64,000 bases of DNA from Bin75 sp965200435 (GCA_965200435.1 OZ241337.1:2232001-2296000), one strand, 5' to 3'; shown: positions 9,145-18,542, counted from the first letter of the stretch. The notes: a model not told the origin generated them from the letters alone. A program made the numbers and translations.

Positions 9145-11591
9145 CGCCGAGCCTTTTTTGCAGGCAGCGCCGCCACTCGTTTTTTAGGGGTCGAGACGGT
9201 TTTGGCGCGTGGGGGCTGAGCGGTGTGGCGGGCGCGACGTGCCGGTCGTTGAAGCGCCACGGCGAAGACCTGATCCACGGTCTCCACAAAAATGATCTTG
9301 ACGCCTTTCAGTAAATGTTTGGGGAGATCTTCCAAATCCTTTTCGTTTCGTTTTGGAAGAATGATGCGAGAAAGAGACGCCCGCTTGGCCGCGAGGATTT
9401 TCTCTTTGAGGCCGCCAATGGGGAGAATGCGCCCGCGTAGCGTAATTTCTCCCGTCATGGCCACATCGTGCCGGGCGGGAATATTCGCCAGGCTCGACGC
9501 GAGGGCCGTAGCCATGGTAATCCCCGCCGACGGTCCGTCTTTGGGGATGGCGCCAGCGGGAACGTGAATATGAATGTCCGTCGTCGAGAAGGTTTCTTCC
9601 TTGATCCCCAGGGAGCCGGCCTGTGCACGGACATAACTGAGAGCGGCCTGGGCGGATTCCTTCATGACGTCGCCGAGATGGCCCGTCAGGGTCAGGTTGC
9701 CTTTGCCTTGCATCCCCGTGGCTTCGATGTGCAATGTCTCGCCACCCGTTTCCGTCCACGCCAGCCCGATGGTCAATCCGACCTGGTCTTTTTCCTTTTC
9801 GGTGTCCGGGAGATATTTGGGAATCCCGATATAGGTGCGAAGAGAATGGGGCGTAATGGCGTACTGTTTCGATTCGCCGACGGCCACGCGCATGGCCACT
9901 TTCCGCATGGCGTTGGCAAGTTCCCGTTCCAGGTTACGGACACCGGCTTCGCGCGTATAGTGGGTCACGATTCGCTGAAGAGCGGGATCGGTAATGCGAA
10001 AATGTTTCTCCGAAATGCCGTGTTCTTCCAGTTGCCGGGGGATCAGAAACCGGCGGGCGATTCCGAGTTTTTCTTCTTCGGTATATCCGGGGATCTCGAT
10101 GATCTCCATGCGGTCCCGGAGTGCCGAAATAATAGGGTCCATCAGATTGGCCGTTGTGATGAACATGACGTTGCTGAGATCAAAGGGGACGCCTAAATAA
10201 TGATCCGTGAACGCATGATTCTGCTCGGGATCCAACACTTCCAACAGCGCGGCTGACGGATCGCCACGAAAATCCATCCCCACTTTATCGACTTCATCCA
10301 GCATAAACACGGGATTCTTGGTCCCTGCCTGTTTAATGCCCTGCATGATACGTCCGGGTAAGGACCCGACGTACGTACGGCGATGTCCCCTGATTTCAGC
10401 CTCGTCCCGCACCCCGCCCAGACTCATGCGGATAAACTCCCGGCCCAAGGCCCGGGCAATCGATTTCCCCAGCGACGTTTTGCCCACGCCGGGTGGGCCG
10501 ACAAAGCACAGGATCGGCCCTTTGAGTTTCTCTTTGAGTTTGCGGACGGCCAAATATTCGAGAATGCGTTCCTTGACTTTCTCCAGATCATAGTGGTCGT
10601 CGTTGAGAACCTGTTGGGCGGCTTGAATGTCCAGGTTGTCAGGGGAGGCATGGCTCCAGGGAATGTCCACCATCCATTCCATGTAGGTGCGCACGGTCGC
10701 GGCTTCGGCTGTATCGGGGTGCATTTTTTCCAACCGCTTCAGTTGCTTCTCCGCTTCCTTCAAAACTTTTTCCGGCATGCGGCATTCTTCCATGCGTTTG
10801 CGAAATTCCGCCACTTCTTCGGCCCGATCATCCAGTTCGCCAAGTTCTTTCTGGATGGCTTTCAACTGCTCACGCAGAAAATATTCTCGCTGAGTTTTGT
10901 CAATTTCACCCTTGGCGTCCGCCTGGATTTTTTGCTGCATCGATAAGACGTCAATCTCTTTCGAGAGAATCTCCCCGACGCGTTTCAGCCGGTTCACCGG
11001 ATCGTCGATTTCCAGAATTTCCTGGGTGACGTCCACTTTCAACCCGATGTTCGATACGATGATGTCCGCCAGCCGTCCGGGTTCATCCAGGTTCTCGATG
11101 ACCACCATGACGTCCGGCATGAGCACTTTCCCGAGACTGACGATCCGGTCCAGCCGCTCTTTTGCGGTCCGAATGACGGCTTCGGTCTCGAGCGACGGGG
11201 GCTGCTCCGAAGAAGCCGTGAACGGTTGAACGCGGACGGAGTAAAACGGTTCAAATTGAAGGTAGTCGAGAATTTTCGCTTTGGCCAGACCCTGGACCAG
11301 GATTTTAATCCGTTCATCGGGAAGCTTCAGCATGCGCATGATCATGCCGACGGTCCCGATTTCGAAAATGTCCGCGGGTTTCGGCGATTCGGTGTCGTGG
11401 GCCTTTTGAGCCGCCAACAGGACCATCCTGTTGCCGGCGAGGGCCGTCTCGATGGCTTTAATCGACATGTCCCGCCCGACAAACAAGGGCAGCACCATGT
11501 ACGGGAAGACGACGATGTCCCTGACGGGAATCAATGGTAAATCGTCGGGAATATCAACGTGTTGAGGAGCCGGATGAAGTTCGTCTGCCAT
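9141..11591 (-). CDS. lon: ATP-dependent protease Lon
   Basis: Cytosolic AAA+ serine protease for damaged and regulatory proteins. Domain order: N-terminal substrate domain (LPLIPVRDIVVFPYM), helical region, AAA module with Walker A GPPGVGKTS and MLDEVDKVG, then the protease domain with catalytic Ser in PKDGPSAG (~residue 688) and Lys in GGLKEK (~729). Start ATG 11591 (MADELHP) gives 816 aa; the frame stays open upstream to 11723, but those 44 residues do not look like Lon. The C-terminus carries a Lys/Arg-rich tail of ~35 residues beyond the protease fold, which could contact nucleic acid. First gene of lon-thiL-DUF2062. Confidence 0.96.
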   Translation of the reverse strand: MADELHPAPQHVDIPDDLPLIPVRDIVVFPYMVLPLFVGRDMSIKAIETALAGNRMVLLAAQKAHDTESPKPADIFEIGTVGMIMRMLKLPDERIKILVQGLAKAKILDYLQFEPFYSVRVQPFTASSEQPPSLETEAVIRTAKERLDRIVSLGKVLMPDVMVVIENLDEPGRLADIIVSNIGLKVDVTQEILEIDDPVNRLKRVGEILSKEIDVLSMQQKIQADAKGEIDKTQREYFLREQLKAIQKELGELDDRAEEVAEFRKRMEECRMPEKVLKEAEKQLKRLEKMHPDTAEAATVRTYMEWMVDIPWSHASPDNLDIQAAQQVLNDDHYDLEKVKERILEYLAVRKLKEKLKGPILCFVGPPGVGKTSLGKSIARALGREFIRMSLGGVRDEAEIRGHRRTYVGSLPGRIMQGIKQAGTKNPVFMLDEVDKVGMDFRGDPSAALLEVLDPEQNHAFTDHYLGVPFDLSNVMFITTANLMDPIISALRDRMEIIEIPGYTEEEKLGIARRFLIPRQLEEHGISEKHFRITDPALQRIVTHYTREAGVRNLERELANAMRKVAMRVAVGESKQYAITPHSLRTYIGIPKYLPDTEKEKDQVGLTIGLAWTETGGETLHIEATGMQGKGNLTLTGHLGDVMKESAQAALSYVRAQAGSLGIKEETFSTTDIHIHVPAGAIPKDGPSAGITMATALASSLANIPARHDVAMTGEITLRGRILPIGGLKEKILAAKRASLSRIILPKRNEKDLEDLPKHLLKGVKIIFVETVDQVFAVALQRPARRARHTAQPPRAKTVSTPKKRVAALPAKKARR

Positions 11592-11744
11592 GGCGTCTAC
11601 GTGTGAATGGATCAAGCCCCTGAAATGGTACGGGTAACAGGAAAAAGTTTTCGGGTTGTAAAAACGGGGGCAAAAATCGTTTGTTTTCGACCCATACGGG
11701 TTGTGACTGTCGTCTGCAAACATTTGTGTTCAACAGACTCTTTG

Positions 11745-11774
11745 ATAGTAGGTGAACGAAAAAATGATTGTCAA
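11745..11774 (-). promoter_or_regulatory. Sigma-70-type promoter upstream of lon
   Basis: On the minus strand TTGACA (11769-11774) is followed after 18 bases by TACTAT (11745-11750), pointing at lon, with a leader of about 150 bases. The composite insertion relic begins 31 bases upstream of the -35 box. Confidence 0.55.
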
Positions 11775-11929
11775 GGCAGGAAACGCCATTTCACGTTTCC
11801 CAAACGGTAGACGTTCAGAACCCTGTAGCACTCCTCGAAGCCGGAGGAGGTTCCGCTAAACCGACTGACAATTTGCTGCGGTCATCCCCGACATAGGTCA
11901 TCGGGGATTCAAGGTCTTGTCTTTGCATG

Positions 11930-11956
11930 TGTAGCAGCGGCATCTTATGCCGCTGG
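11930..11956 (+). repeat. CATCTTATG hairpin, copy A
   Basis: AGCGGCAT-CTT-ATGCCGCT, a perfect 8-bp stem with a 3-base loop. It is preceded by an 8-bp inverted repeat ATCCCCGA/TCGGGGAT at about 11883-11907. It lies inside the composite relic. Confidence 0.7.
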
Positions 11957-12031
11957 ACAGGACCGGTCGGCATTTCTGTCTGTGTTCCGGCATCCGTTGT
12001 CCCTTTCATCCTGGGTCGGCCCCTCCGCAGT

Positions 12032-12061
12032 TGTAGCGGCCGCATCTTATGCGGCTCCTGG
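12032..12061 (+). repeat. CATCTTATG hairpin, copy B
   Basis: GCCGCAT-CTT-ATGCGGC, a 7-bp stem with the same loop as copy A. The downstream ~100 bases (GAGGGGCAACTGTTCAAGAGG...ACAAAAGAGAGGGA) are homologous to the interior of the small element at 58556-58919. Confidence 0.7.
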
Positions 12062-12221
12062 AGGGGCAACTGTTCAAGAGGCGCCATGAGAGGGCGCCGC
12101 GACAAAAGAGAGGGAACCAGGGTCGCTACTCGCCGGGACACTATCTCCTGCCCCAGCAACCCGCAACGGACAGGCACCAGTGTTCAGGAATATTGGGGAG
12201 CCCGGGTCTTGTCTTGGCCTG

Positions 12222-12248
12222 TGTAGCAGCGGCATCTTATGCCGCTGG
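12222..12248 (+). repeat. CATCTTATG hairpin, copy C
   Basis: Identical to copy A over TGTAGCAGCGGCATCTTATG and the following CCGCTGG. It sits exactly where homology to the transposase gene begins (about 12242), so it marks the fusion point of the composite relic. Confidence 0.7.
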
Positions 12249-13100
12249 AGCAGCGGGCGCTCACTCAGGCTGGCGGGGACCCGCAGGCGTTGGCCGTCCG
12301 CTCTAGGGCCCCCCACCGGCGGCGGCAGGCCACGTGGCCACCCGCCCTGAGCCAAGCGATCCGGCGGCTACGCACCACGTATCCCAACCGTGGGAAGGCC
12401 AAGCTGCACGTCCTACTGCGGCCGTGGTGTGCGCAGCACGGGCTAGCCCTCCCCAGGGTCTCCACCATCGGGCGCCTGATCGCCCGCGCCCCGGACCGGA
12501 TGCGGCACACGCCGAGCCGCCTGGATGCCCGGGGCCGGCCCAAACCCCGGACACGGCGCCGGAAATCCCGCCCGCCCCGGCCCCGCCCCGCCCCTGGCGG
12601 TCTTGGCCGGCGATCCCGTTGTGCGGCTCCACGCCGGACTCCGCCGCTACCTATTCACCTTCATCGATCCCTGCAGTCGCTTCGCCTTCGCTGTGGCCAC
12701 CGCCACCGCCTCCAGCCGCCATGCCACCCACGCCCTCGATGCACTCTGTGCGTTGCTCCCGGCCCCACCCCGGGTCCTCCTCTCCGATAACGGCCCGGAG
12801 TTCCAGGGGCATTTCCAGCACCGGCTCGATGAACGCGGCATCACCCACTGGTGGACGTATCCCCGATCCCCGAAAATGAACGCTCATGCGGAACGGTTCA
12901 ATCGCACCCTGCAAGAGACCTTCGTGGACTACCACGAGGATCTGCTGTTCGACGATTTGGCGGCCTTTAACCGCAAACTGGCCGATTGGTTGCTGGCCTA
13001 CAATACCGTGTTGCCCCACCATAGCCTTGGGCGGCAATCTCCGGTACAATCCCTGATTCACCACCAACCCGAGTGCCAAATGTGGTGGCCCCATACATAA
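12242..13100 (+). pseudogene. IS481-like transposase, 5'-truncated and frameshifted
   Basis: Corresponds to the transposases at 45.6 and 50.4 kb from ...RWQRALTQAGG to the end, so about the first 60 residues (including part of the helix-turn-helix region) are missing. A 5-base deletion near 12590 (CCCCGCCCCTGG, against CCCCGCCCAGCCCCTGG in the intact copies) shifts the frame inside the Pro/Arg-rich linker before the catalytic core. The DDE core downstream (GDPV, LLSDNGPEFQG, AHAERFNRTLQE) is intact in the second frame. Its TAA stop is formed by flanking DNA at the junction. It cannot make a working enzyme. Confidence 0.85.
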
Positions 13101-13102
13101 AC

Positions 13103-13131
13103 TTTACAAGCCATACTGGGCGATCTATAAT
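13103..13131 (+). promoter_or_regulatory. Sigma-70-type promoter for the bamA-lpxK operon
   Basis: TTTACA (13103-13108), a 17-base spacer and TATAAT (13126-13131), one base from the full consensus. It lies 6 bases beyond the right end of the composite insertion relic and about 214 bases before the chosen bamA start, so any older upstream control has been displaced by the insertion. Confidence 0.65.
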
Positions 13132-13344
13132 GGCGAAACTCTTCTTGGTTTCCTTTCAGATGTCTGAAGCAGGTCCCCCATAACAACTGTGTGTCTCTCA
13201 TGGTGAAGGGCTGGATGTGGCGTGTCATTGGAGCTTTCACCCGGGTATGAGAGACGCGTTTTTTATCCTGAACACAAGATCATGAAAGCCGGTTCGGAAG
13301 AACAGCACCCTGCCGTGCAGCGGCCTCTCATCCCTCGGAGAGCA

Positions 13345-15612
13345 ATGAGTGGTCGCGTGTCGGGGATGATGCTCATCTGTGGGCTTTTGTTTCTGAGTGT
13401 GCCGTTACCGGTGTTGGGCCAATCACAGGATTTGATTGTGGAGAGCATTGCCATTCAAGGCAACCAGCGAATTGAGTCGGCGGCCATTTCCCAAAACGTG
13501 ACCCTCAAAACGGGCGATTCGCTTACGACGCAGGTTACGCAAGAGCAGATTCGACGAATTTACGATATGGGCTTCTTTGACGACGTGCAAGTGCAGACCG
13601 AAACGAAAGCCAAGGGCGTGGCGGTGATTTTCGTGGTGCAGGAAAAACCCTTTGTGGCGAGCATTGTCTTTGATGGGAATGATGAGTTATCGGACGACAA
13701 GTTACAAGAAGTCATCACGCTGAAGAGTCAAGTCTTTCTTGATCAACAAGAGATTACCGTGAGTGCGGAAAAGATTCGGGCGGAATATGAAAAGAGCGGG
13801 TATCATCAGGCCAACGTTATTCCTGTGATTCAGGAATTACAGGAGAGTCGCAATCGCGTGACCTTCTTTATTCAAGAAGGCTCGCAAGCCAGGATTGGGT
13901 CGATTCGTTTCTCGGGAGCCACCATCTTCGGCAAGAAAGAGTTGTTGGGCGTGATGGCCAACCGGGAATGGGTCCCGATCCTCTCTCTCATCACGGACGC
14001 CGGCATCTTACACCGGGAAGAACTCGCGAATGATCTGGAACGGATCAAGGAATATTATTCGAACAGGGGATATCTTGACGTCCAGGTCGGCACACCCGCC
14101 ATTGAACTGAGTGACGATAAAGAATCCGTGAACCTGACGTTTCAGATCAGTGAAGGCCAGCCCTACACGGTGCGAACGGTTCGTTATCAAGGGAATACCG
14201 TCTTTACCGACGACGATCTTGCGCGGCGTTCGTTTATTCGTCCCGACGACGTGTTTCAACGAACGACGATCCGGGAAGAAATCTCTCGCGTGACGGATCT
14301 GTATGGTGTGGAGGGATATTCATTTGCTGAAGTGACGCCTAACCTGGCCCCGAATTCTGAAACGCTCTCGACGGATATCACCTTTACCATCAAAGAAGGA
14401 TCGCTCATTCGGGTGAGAGAGATTCATATTGCGGGGAATGATAAGACCCGCGACAACGTCATTCGCCGGGAGTTGCGCGTGAATGAACAAGAGGTCCTGG
14501 ATTCCACGGCAATCAAGCGAAGTTTTCAACGGCTCAATAATCTGAATTTTTTTGAAACCGTCGAGTTATTTCCCGAACAGGTGAAGGAAGATCAAGTCGA
14601 CGTCGAAGTCCAGGTCAAGGAAAAACCCACGGGCCAATTCAGTATTGGCGGTGGGTTCAGCACACTCGACCAGTTGACGGCCATTGCCAATATCACGGAA
14701 GGGAATCTGTTCGGCTTGGGATACCTGGTGCGCATTCGAGGACAAGTCGGTGTCCGGCGAACCATTGGGGTCATGACGTTCAGGAATCCGGCCCTGTTCG
14801 ACGGGCCTACCTCCTTTCAGGTGGATGGGTTCAGTACGGAAACGAACTTTCTGACGTATCAGGAGGAACGAAAGGGCGGAACGATCCAATGGGGACGGGC
14901 CTTTTCCGAATATATGTCGGGAAGTTTGACCCTTGTCGGGGAGTCGATCAGAATTAAAAACTTGGCCGGTGACGCGCCGTTGTTCATTCAGAACCAACTT
15001 GGCGATCAGTCCACAACGGGGTTCCGTTCGAGTATTTTTCGTGATACCCGGGACTTTTTTCAGGACCCGCGTACGGGATCGAGAACGGGGTTGCGACTGG
15101 GCTTTGGGACGGAGGCGCTGGGAGGGACGAACAATTTCTATCGGTTCAATCTCGACGGACTGAAATACGTCCCGTTGCCCATTTGGGACCTCAGGATGGC
15201 GTTCCGCGGTCGTTTTGGCATGGCGGAAGGCTACCTGGGAGACTCCGTGCCCCTGACGGAACTCTTTTTTGTCGGCGGCATCAATACGATGCGCGGGTTT
15301 CAATATGGACGGGCCGGTCCCGTGACCGCCTCCGGCACGTTGACGGGTGGGAATAAACAGTTGATTGTGAATACCGAGTTTATTTTTCCCGTCCTTCCTG
15401 CTGCGAAATTGAACGGAGTGCTTTTTTTCGATTATGGAAAAGGCTTTGCCGAAGACGAAAGCTTGGATTTCCAGTTGCGGGCGGCGACGGGATTGGAGGT
15501 GCGGTGGATTTCGCCGTTTGGTCCCTTACGTGCCGCGTGGGGGCTCAAACTTGATCGTGAGCCCCAAGAGCGACAAAGCGTGTTCGAGTTTTCCGTGGGA
15601 AACGTCTTTTAA
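13345..15612 (+). CDS. bamA: Outer membrane protein assembly factor BamA
   Basis: Omp85-family barrel that folds and inserts outer-membrane proteins. After a signal peptide (hydrophobic MMLICGLLFLSVPLPVLG) come five POTRA repeats, the first opening LIVESIAIQGNQRIES. The C-terminal 16-strand barrel has the conserved MRGFQYG loop and ends in aromatic Phe (SVGNVF), the usual BAM recognition signal. I chose ATG 13345 because GGAG sits 4 bases before it and it leaves a compact signal peptide. An in-frame ATG at 13282 or GTG at 13222 would lengthen the N-terminus. 755 aa, normal. First gene of an 11-gene envelope operon. Confidence 0.94.
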   Translation: MSGRVSGMMLICGLLFLSVPLPVLGQSQDLIVESIAIQGNQRIESAAISQNVTLKTGDSLTTQVTQEQIRRIYDMGFFDDVQVQTETKAKGVAVIFVVQEKPFVASIVFDGNDELSDDKLQEVITLKSQVFLDQQEITVSAEKIRAEYEKSGYHQANVIPVIQELQESRNRVTFFIQEGSQARIGSIRFSGATIFGKKELLGVMANREWVPILSLITDAGILHREELANDLERIKEYYSNRGYLDVQVGTPAIELSDDKESVNLTFQISEGQPYTVRTVRYQGNTVFTDDDLARRSFIRPDDVFQRTTIREEISRVTDLYGVEGYSFAEVTPNLAPNSETLSTDITFTIKEGSLIRVREIHIAGNDKTRDNVIRRELRVNEQEVLDSTAIKRSFQRLNNLNFFETVELFPEQVKEDQVDVEVQVKEKPTGQFSIGGGFSTLDQLTAIANITEGNLFGLGYLVRIRGQVGVRRTIGVMTFRNPALFDGPTSFQVDGFSTETNFLTYQEERKGGTIQWGRAFSEYMSGSLTLVGESIRIKNLAGDAPLFIQNQLGDQSTTGFRSSIFRDTRDFFQDPRTGSRTGLRLGFGTEALGGTNNFYRFNLDGLKYVPLPIWDLRMAFRGRFGMAEGYLGDSVPLTELFFVGGINTMRGFQYGRAGPVTASGTLTGGNKQLIVNTEFIFPVLPAAKLNGVLFFDYGKGFAEDESLDFQLRAATGLEVRWISPFGPLRAAWGLKLDREPQERQSVFEFSVGNVF

Positions 15613-15622
15613 AGGGACAATC

Positions 15623-16231
15623 ATGCCGAGCATGGACCGTTCGAATGGAGTCGCGTTCCGAGTAGGCGTTGTCTGGGTTGGACTGTCCCTGCTGTTGTTC
15701 GTGGCAACGGGGTGCGCGAAGTCTGATGCTGAGGCAACCGGCCTGTCCCGCGTGGGACAACCGGTCGTGTCCGGTGTCGTTCTTGGTGTGGTGGATACGG
15801 AATGGTTATTGAAGGAGTCAAAGCTTGGCCGTCAGGTCAATGAGACGCTCGATCAGTTTATGAAGGACCGGCAGGCGTTGCTCGAACTCGAACAGCAGGA
15901 ACTGCGGAATCTGGAAAATGACTTGTTGCGTCAAGGCAGCGTCTTGAGTCCTTCGGCCAGGCAACAAAAGGAAGAGCAATTGCGCCAACGGATGTTGGAC
16001 TATCAGCAAAAAGCCGGTAATATGACAAGAGAATTCCAGACGAAACAGTCCGAGTTGCTGGGTGAATTTCGTGATCAGGTCGATTTGGCGGTCGAACAAA
16101 TTGCCCAGCAACGGGGGATGGTGTTAGTCGTGGAAAAGGGAAAGAACACCTCGACGCGGTATTATGACCCGAGTATGGATTTTTCATCCGACGTGCTGGC
16201 CATCTTGGATGAGTCGCCGTTTGCCGAGTAA
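15623..16231 (+). CDS. OmpH/Skp family protein, predicted lipoprotein
   Basis: Skp-type periplasmic chaperone homologue, next to bamA as in many Gram-negative bacteria. The start ATG 15623 follows an AAAGGG site. The hydrophobic leader ends in FVATGC, which fits a loose lipobox, so the mature protein may be lipid-anchored at Cys rather than soluble like E. coli Skp. The mature part starts GVVDTEWLLKESKLGRQ, then a long Gln/Glu-rich coiled coil (residues ~75-150), then VEQIAQQRGMVLVVEKG, typical of OmpH. 202 aa. A second homologue is at 53630-54208. Confidence 0.85.
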   Translation: MPSMDRSNGVAFRVGVVWVGLSLLLFVATGCAKSDAEATGLSRVGQPVVSGVVLGVVDTEWLLKESKLGRQVNETLDQFMKDRQALLELEQQELRNLENDLLRQGSVLSPSARQQKEEQLRQRMLDYQQKAGNMTREFQTKQSELLGEFRDQVDLAVEQIAQQRGMVLVVEKGKNTSTRYYDPSMDFSSDVLAILDESPFAE

Positions 16232-16287
16232 GACCGGGGCCATGCGTTTCGTGGTTGAGCCTGTGTAAAGAGACGGAGAGCATTCAT

Positions 16288-16788
16288 ATGGCCAAGCAGG
16301 ATCCCATCATGGACGCCATTGACGTGCAATCCATCCTTCCTCACCGTTACCCCTTTCTGCTTGTGGACCGGGTCGTGACGTTTGAACGCGGCCAACGGGC
16401 GGTAGGGCTGAAAAACGTCACGATCAATGATCCGTATTTCCAAGGCCATTTCCCCGGACGTCCCGTTTTCCCGGGTGTCTTGATTGTTGAAGCCCTTGCG
16501 CAATTGGGTGGAATTTTGGCCATTCGCTCCTCGTCCTCCGTTGAGGAAGTCCCCATCGTCTATCTGACGGGAATCGACAAGGCAAAGTTTCGTAAACCCG
16601 TGATTCCCGGCGATCAGATCCGGTTGGAAGTCGAAGTGATCAAATGCCGGCCGCCGTTTTGGAAGATGCAAGGGAAGGCCTTTGTCGGGCCGGACTTGGT
16701 GTGTGAGGCCGAATCAACGGCGATGATGCAGTCGGAACACGCGGACGCCACGAATGCCGGTACGAAGCCACCAACCCGTTCAAGTTGA
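16288..16788 (+). CDS. fabZ: 3-hydroxyacyl-ACP dehydratase FabZ
   Basis: Hot-dog-fold dehydratase of fatty acid elongation. Start ATG 16288 follows GGAGAG. Conserved features: ILPHRYPFLLVDRV, then HFPGRPVFPGVLIVEALAQ with the catalytic His and Glu, and KFRKPVIPGDQ. 166 aa; family members are usually ~145-155, the extra residues being a low-similarity C-terminal tail. FabZ beside lpxA is a classic arrangement, because both draw on hydroxyacyl-ACP. The lpxA ATG follows 2 bases after the fabZ stop. Confidence 0.96.
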   Translation: MAKQDPIMDAIDVQSILPHRYPFLLVDRVVTFERGQRAVGLKNVTINDPYFQGHFPGRPVFPGVLIVEALAQLGGILAIRSSSSVEEVPIVYLTGIDKAKFRKPVIPGDQIRLEVEVIKCRPPFWKMQGKAFVGPDLVCEAESTAMMQSEHADATNAGTKPPTRSS

Positions 16789-16790
16789 TC

Positions 16791-17609
16791 ATGTCGAGTA
16801 CGTCCATCCATCCTACGGCGATCGTGCATCCGAAATCCGAACTCGACGAAGGCGTGATCGTGGGGCCTTTTTGCGTGATTGGCGAGCACGTGACAATTGG
16901 TTGCGGCACGGAATTGTCTTCGCACGTGAGCATCGAAGGCCATACCCACATCGGACAACGGTGTAAAATCTTTCCCTATGTGTCGATAGGGGCTCCGCCT
17001 CAGCATCTGCAATATCATGATGAGCCGACGCGCGTGAGGATCGGCGATGAAAATATTTTGCGGGAGTACGTGACGATCAATCGCGGGACGGCATTCGGCG
17101 GAGGCGTGACGACGATTGGCCGGCATAATTTTCTGATGGCCTACGTGCACGTCGCGCACGATTGTCATATCGATGATAACGTGGTCATGGCGAATGCCGC
17201 GACGCTGGCCGGACATATTTCCGTAGGGAGTTACGCGGTCATCGGTGGATTGGTCGGCGTCCACCAATACGTGCGTATCGGAGATTATGCCATGATCGGG
17301 GGGTGTTCCGCCGTTGCCAGGGACGTGCCTCCGTTTATGCGTGCGGTCGGAAACCGGGCCATTCTCTATGGGATCAATGCCATTGGGCTTCGCCGGGGAG
17401 GGTTTTCCGCCCAGCGCATTCGCATGTTGAAACAAGCCTACAGCTTGCTGTTCCGAAAAAGCCAGCGGATGGCCGATTCCATCAAACTGGCGCGCCACCA
17501 ATTTCAGGATAGCCAGGACGTCCTGGTCCTGCTGACGTTTTTGGAAACCTCGACTCGAGGGATGTGCCGTTCTGCGCGAAAAGGTCAAAGCGAGCAGGAA
17601 GAATTTTAA
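16791..17609 (+). CDS. lpxA: UDP-GlcNAc acyltransferase LpxA
   Basis: First enzyme of lipid A synthesis, moving a hydroxyacyl chain from ACP to the 3-position of the UDP-sugar. It shows left-handed hexapeptide repeats from IHPTAIVHP through HISVGSYAVIGG, and the catalytic His in YVHVAHDCHID (~residue 122). The C-terminal helical domain follows RRGGFSAQRIRMLKQAY. 272 aa, normal. Because a GnnA-like oxidoreductase lies downstream, the acceptor might be an amino sugar (UDP-GlcNAc3N) rather than UDP-GlcNAc; the sequence here does not decide this. Confidence 0.96.
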   Translation: MSSTSIHPTAIVHPKSELDEGVIVGPFCVIGEHVTIGCGTELSSHVSIEGHTHIGQRCKIFPYVSIGAPPQHLQYHDEPTRVRIGDENILREYVTINRGTAFGGGVTTIGRHNFLMAYVHVAHDCHIDDNVVMANAATLAGHISVGSYAVIGGLVGVHQYVRIGDYAMIGGCSAVARDVPPFMRAVGNRAILYGINAIGLRRGGFSAQRIRMLKQAYSLLFRKSQRMADSIKLARHQFQDSQDVLVLLTFLETSTRGMCRSARKGQSEQEEF

Positions 17610-18479
17610 GTGATCCTCCATGCGGTGACTCGAGAAGTCTCGTCGTCAATTCCACCGCTTCCTCCCACCGGTGCTTGGATTGGTCTTATCGCGGGCAACG
17701 GTCGGTTCCCTCTCATTTTTGCCGAAAATGCCAGGAAACTCGGGTTTCGAGTATCGGCCGTTGCCCATCATGGCGAAACGGCTCCCGAATTGGAGCAGGT
17801 GGTCGACCGGATTCATTGGGTACGTATCGGGCAATTCGGGAAAGTCATTCAAGCCCTCAAAGGTGACGGCGTCGAGCAGGCCGTGATGCTGGGGGGGATG
17901 AAAAAAACGCATCTGTTTTCCGGCGTTCGTCCTGATTTTCGGGCCATGGCGTTTTTTGCCAAACTGAAGTCATGGAAGGATGATCAGATTCTCAGGGCTA
18001 TCGCCGCCGAACTGGAAGAAGAAGGGATTACCATTCGAGAATCCACGTTCGGGCTTTCCAATCTTGTTGTGTCGGAAGGAACGTTGACCCGTCGCCGTCC
18101 ATCCGGGAAGGAACGGGAGGACGTCGCCTACGGGTGGACTGTTGCGAAAGAGATCGGCCGAATGGACATTGGGCAATGCGTCGTGGTCAAAGATCGTGTG
18201 ATTGTCGCGGTTGAAGCCGTGGAAGGTACGGATGAGACCATCCGTCGTGGCGGTGCCTTGGCCCGGCACGGGGCCGTCGTTGTCAAGTGTTGCAAGCCTC
18301 AACAGGATTTCCGGTTCGACCTGCCCGCTGTTGGGCCCCACACCATCGAGGTGATGGCTGAAGCGAAGGTTTCGGTGCTGGCGCTGGAGGCTCACAAGAC
18401 CATTATGCTTGACCGGGAAGAGATGCTGGAAAAAGCTGGCCGAGCCGACATCGCGATCATTGGTGTCCCCGGATCATGA
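17610..18479 (+). CDS. lpxI: UDP-2,3-diacylglucosamine pyrophosphatase LpxI (DUF1009)
   Basis: Hydrolyses UDP-2,3-diacylglucosamine to lipid X and UMP, replacing LpxH in bacteria that lack it. Family features are WIGLIAGNGRFPLIFAENAR at the N-terminus, VMLGGMKKTHLF, and the C-terminal segment VVEAVEGTDETIRRGG with GPHTIEVMAEAK. 289 aa including a slightly long N-terminus. The GTG start directly abuts the lpxA stop and has GGAAG about 9 bases upstream. It is followed by a 145-bp palindromic repeat before the next gene. Confidence 0.92.
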   Translation: MILHAVTREVSSSIPPLPPTGAWIGLIAGNGRFPLIFAENARKLGFRVSAVAHHGETAPELEQVVDRIHWVRIGQFGKVIQALKGDGVEQAVMLGGMKKTHLFSGVRPDFRAMAFFAKLKSWKDDQILRAIAAELEEEGITIRESTFGLSNLVVSEGTLTRRRPSGKEREDVAYGWTVAKEIGRMDIGQCVVVKDRVIVAVEAVEGTDETIRRGGALARHGAVVVKCCKPQQDFRFDLPAVGPHTIEVMAEAKVSVLALEAHKTIMLDREEMLEKAGRADIAIIGVPGS

Positions 18480-18542
18480 GAGCGGGTACGGTTTCGTCCC
18501 CGGCGTGTAGGTGTCGGGCGGTCCCGACGGCTGCTTGCTTCT

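Larger units (their letters stand above)
11806..13097 (+). mobile_element. Composite relic of the IS481-like element
   Basis: The left end (GGTAGACGTTCAGAA...CACTCCTCGAAGC) matches the transposase-side end of the intact elements. The right end (GAGTGCCAAATGTGGTGGCC then CCATACA) matches their other end exactly. Flanks CAAAC / TAAAC resemble a 4-5 bp target duplication. Between the ends, the first ~430 bases are unrelated to the transposase and hold three CATCTTATG hairpins. The remainder is the 3' part of the transposase gene. It therefore looks like a fusion of a MITE-type left half and an IS right half, sitting between the divergent lon and bamA genes. Confidence 0.75.

Noticed and set aside
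12334..12879. Second long frame through the transposase relic
   Set aside because: Same alternative frame is present in the intact IS copies opposite and beside the real transposase; it is a by-product of high GC.
14566..15303. 245-codon minus-strand frame opposite bamA
   Set aside because: Shadow of the barrel-coding region; composition typical of antisense frames.
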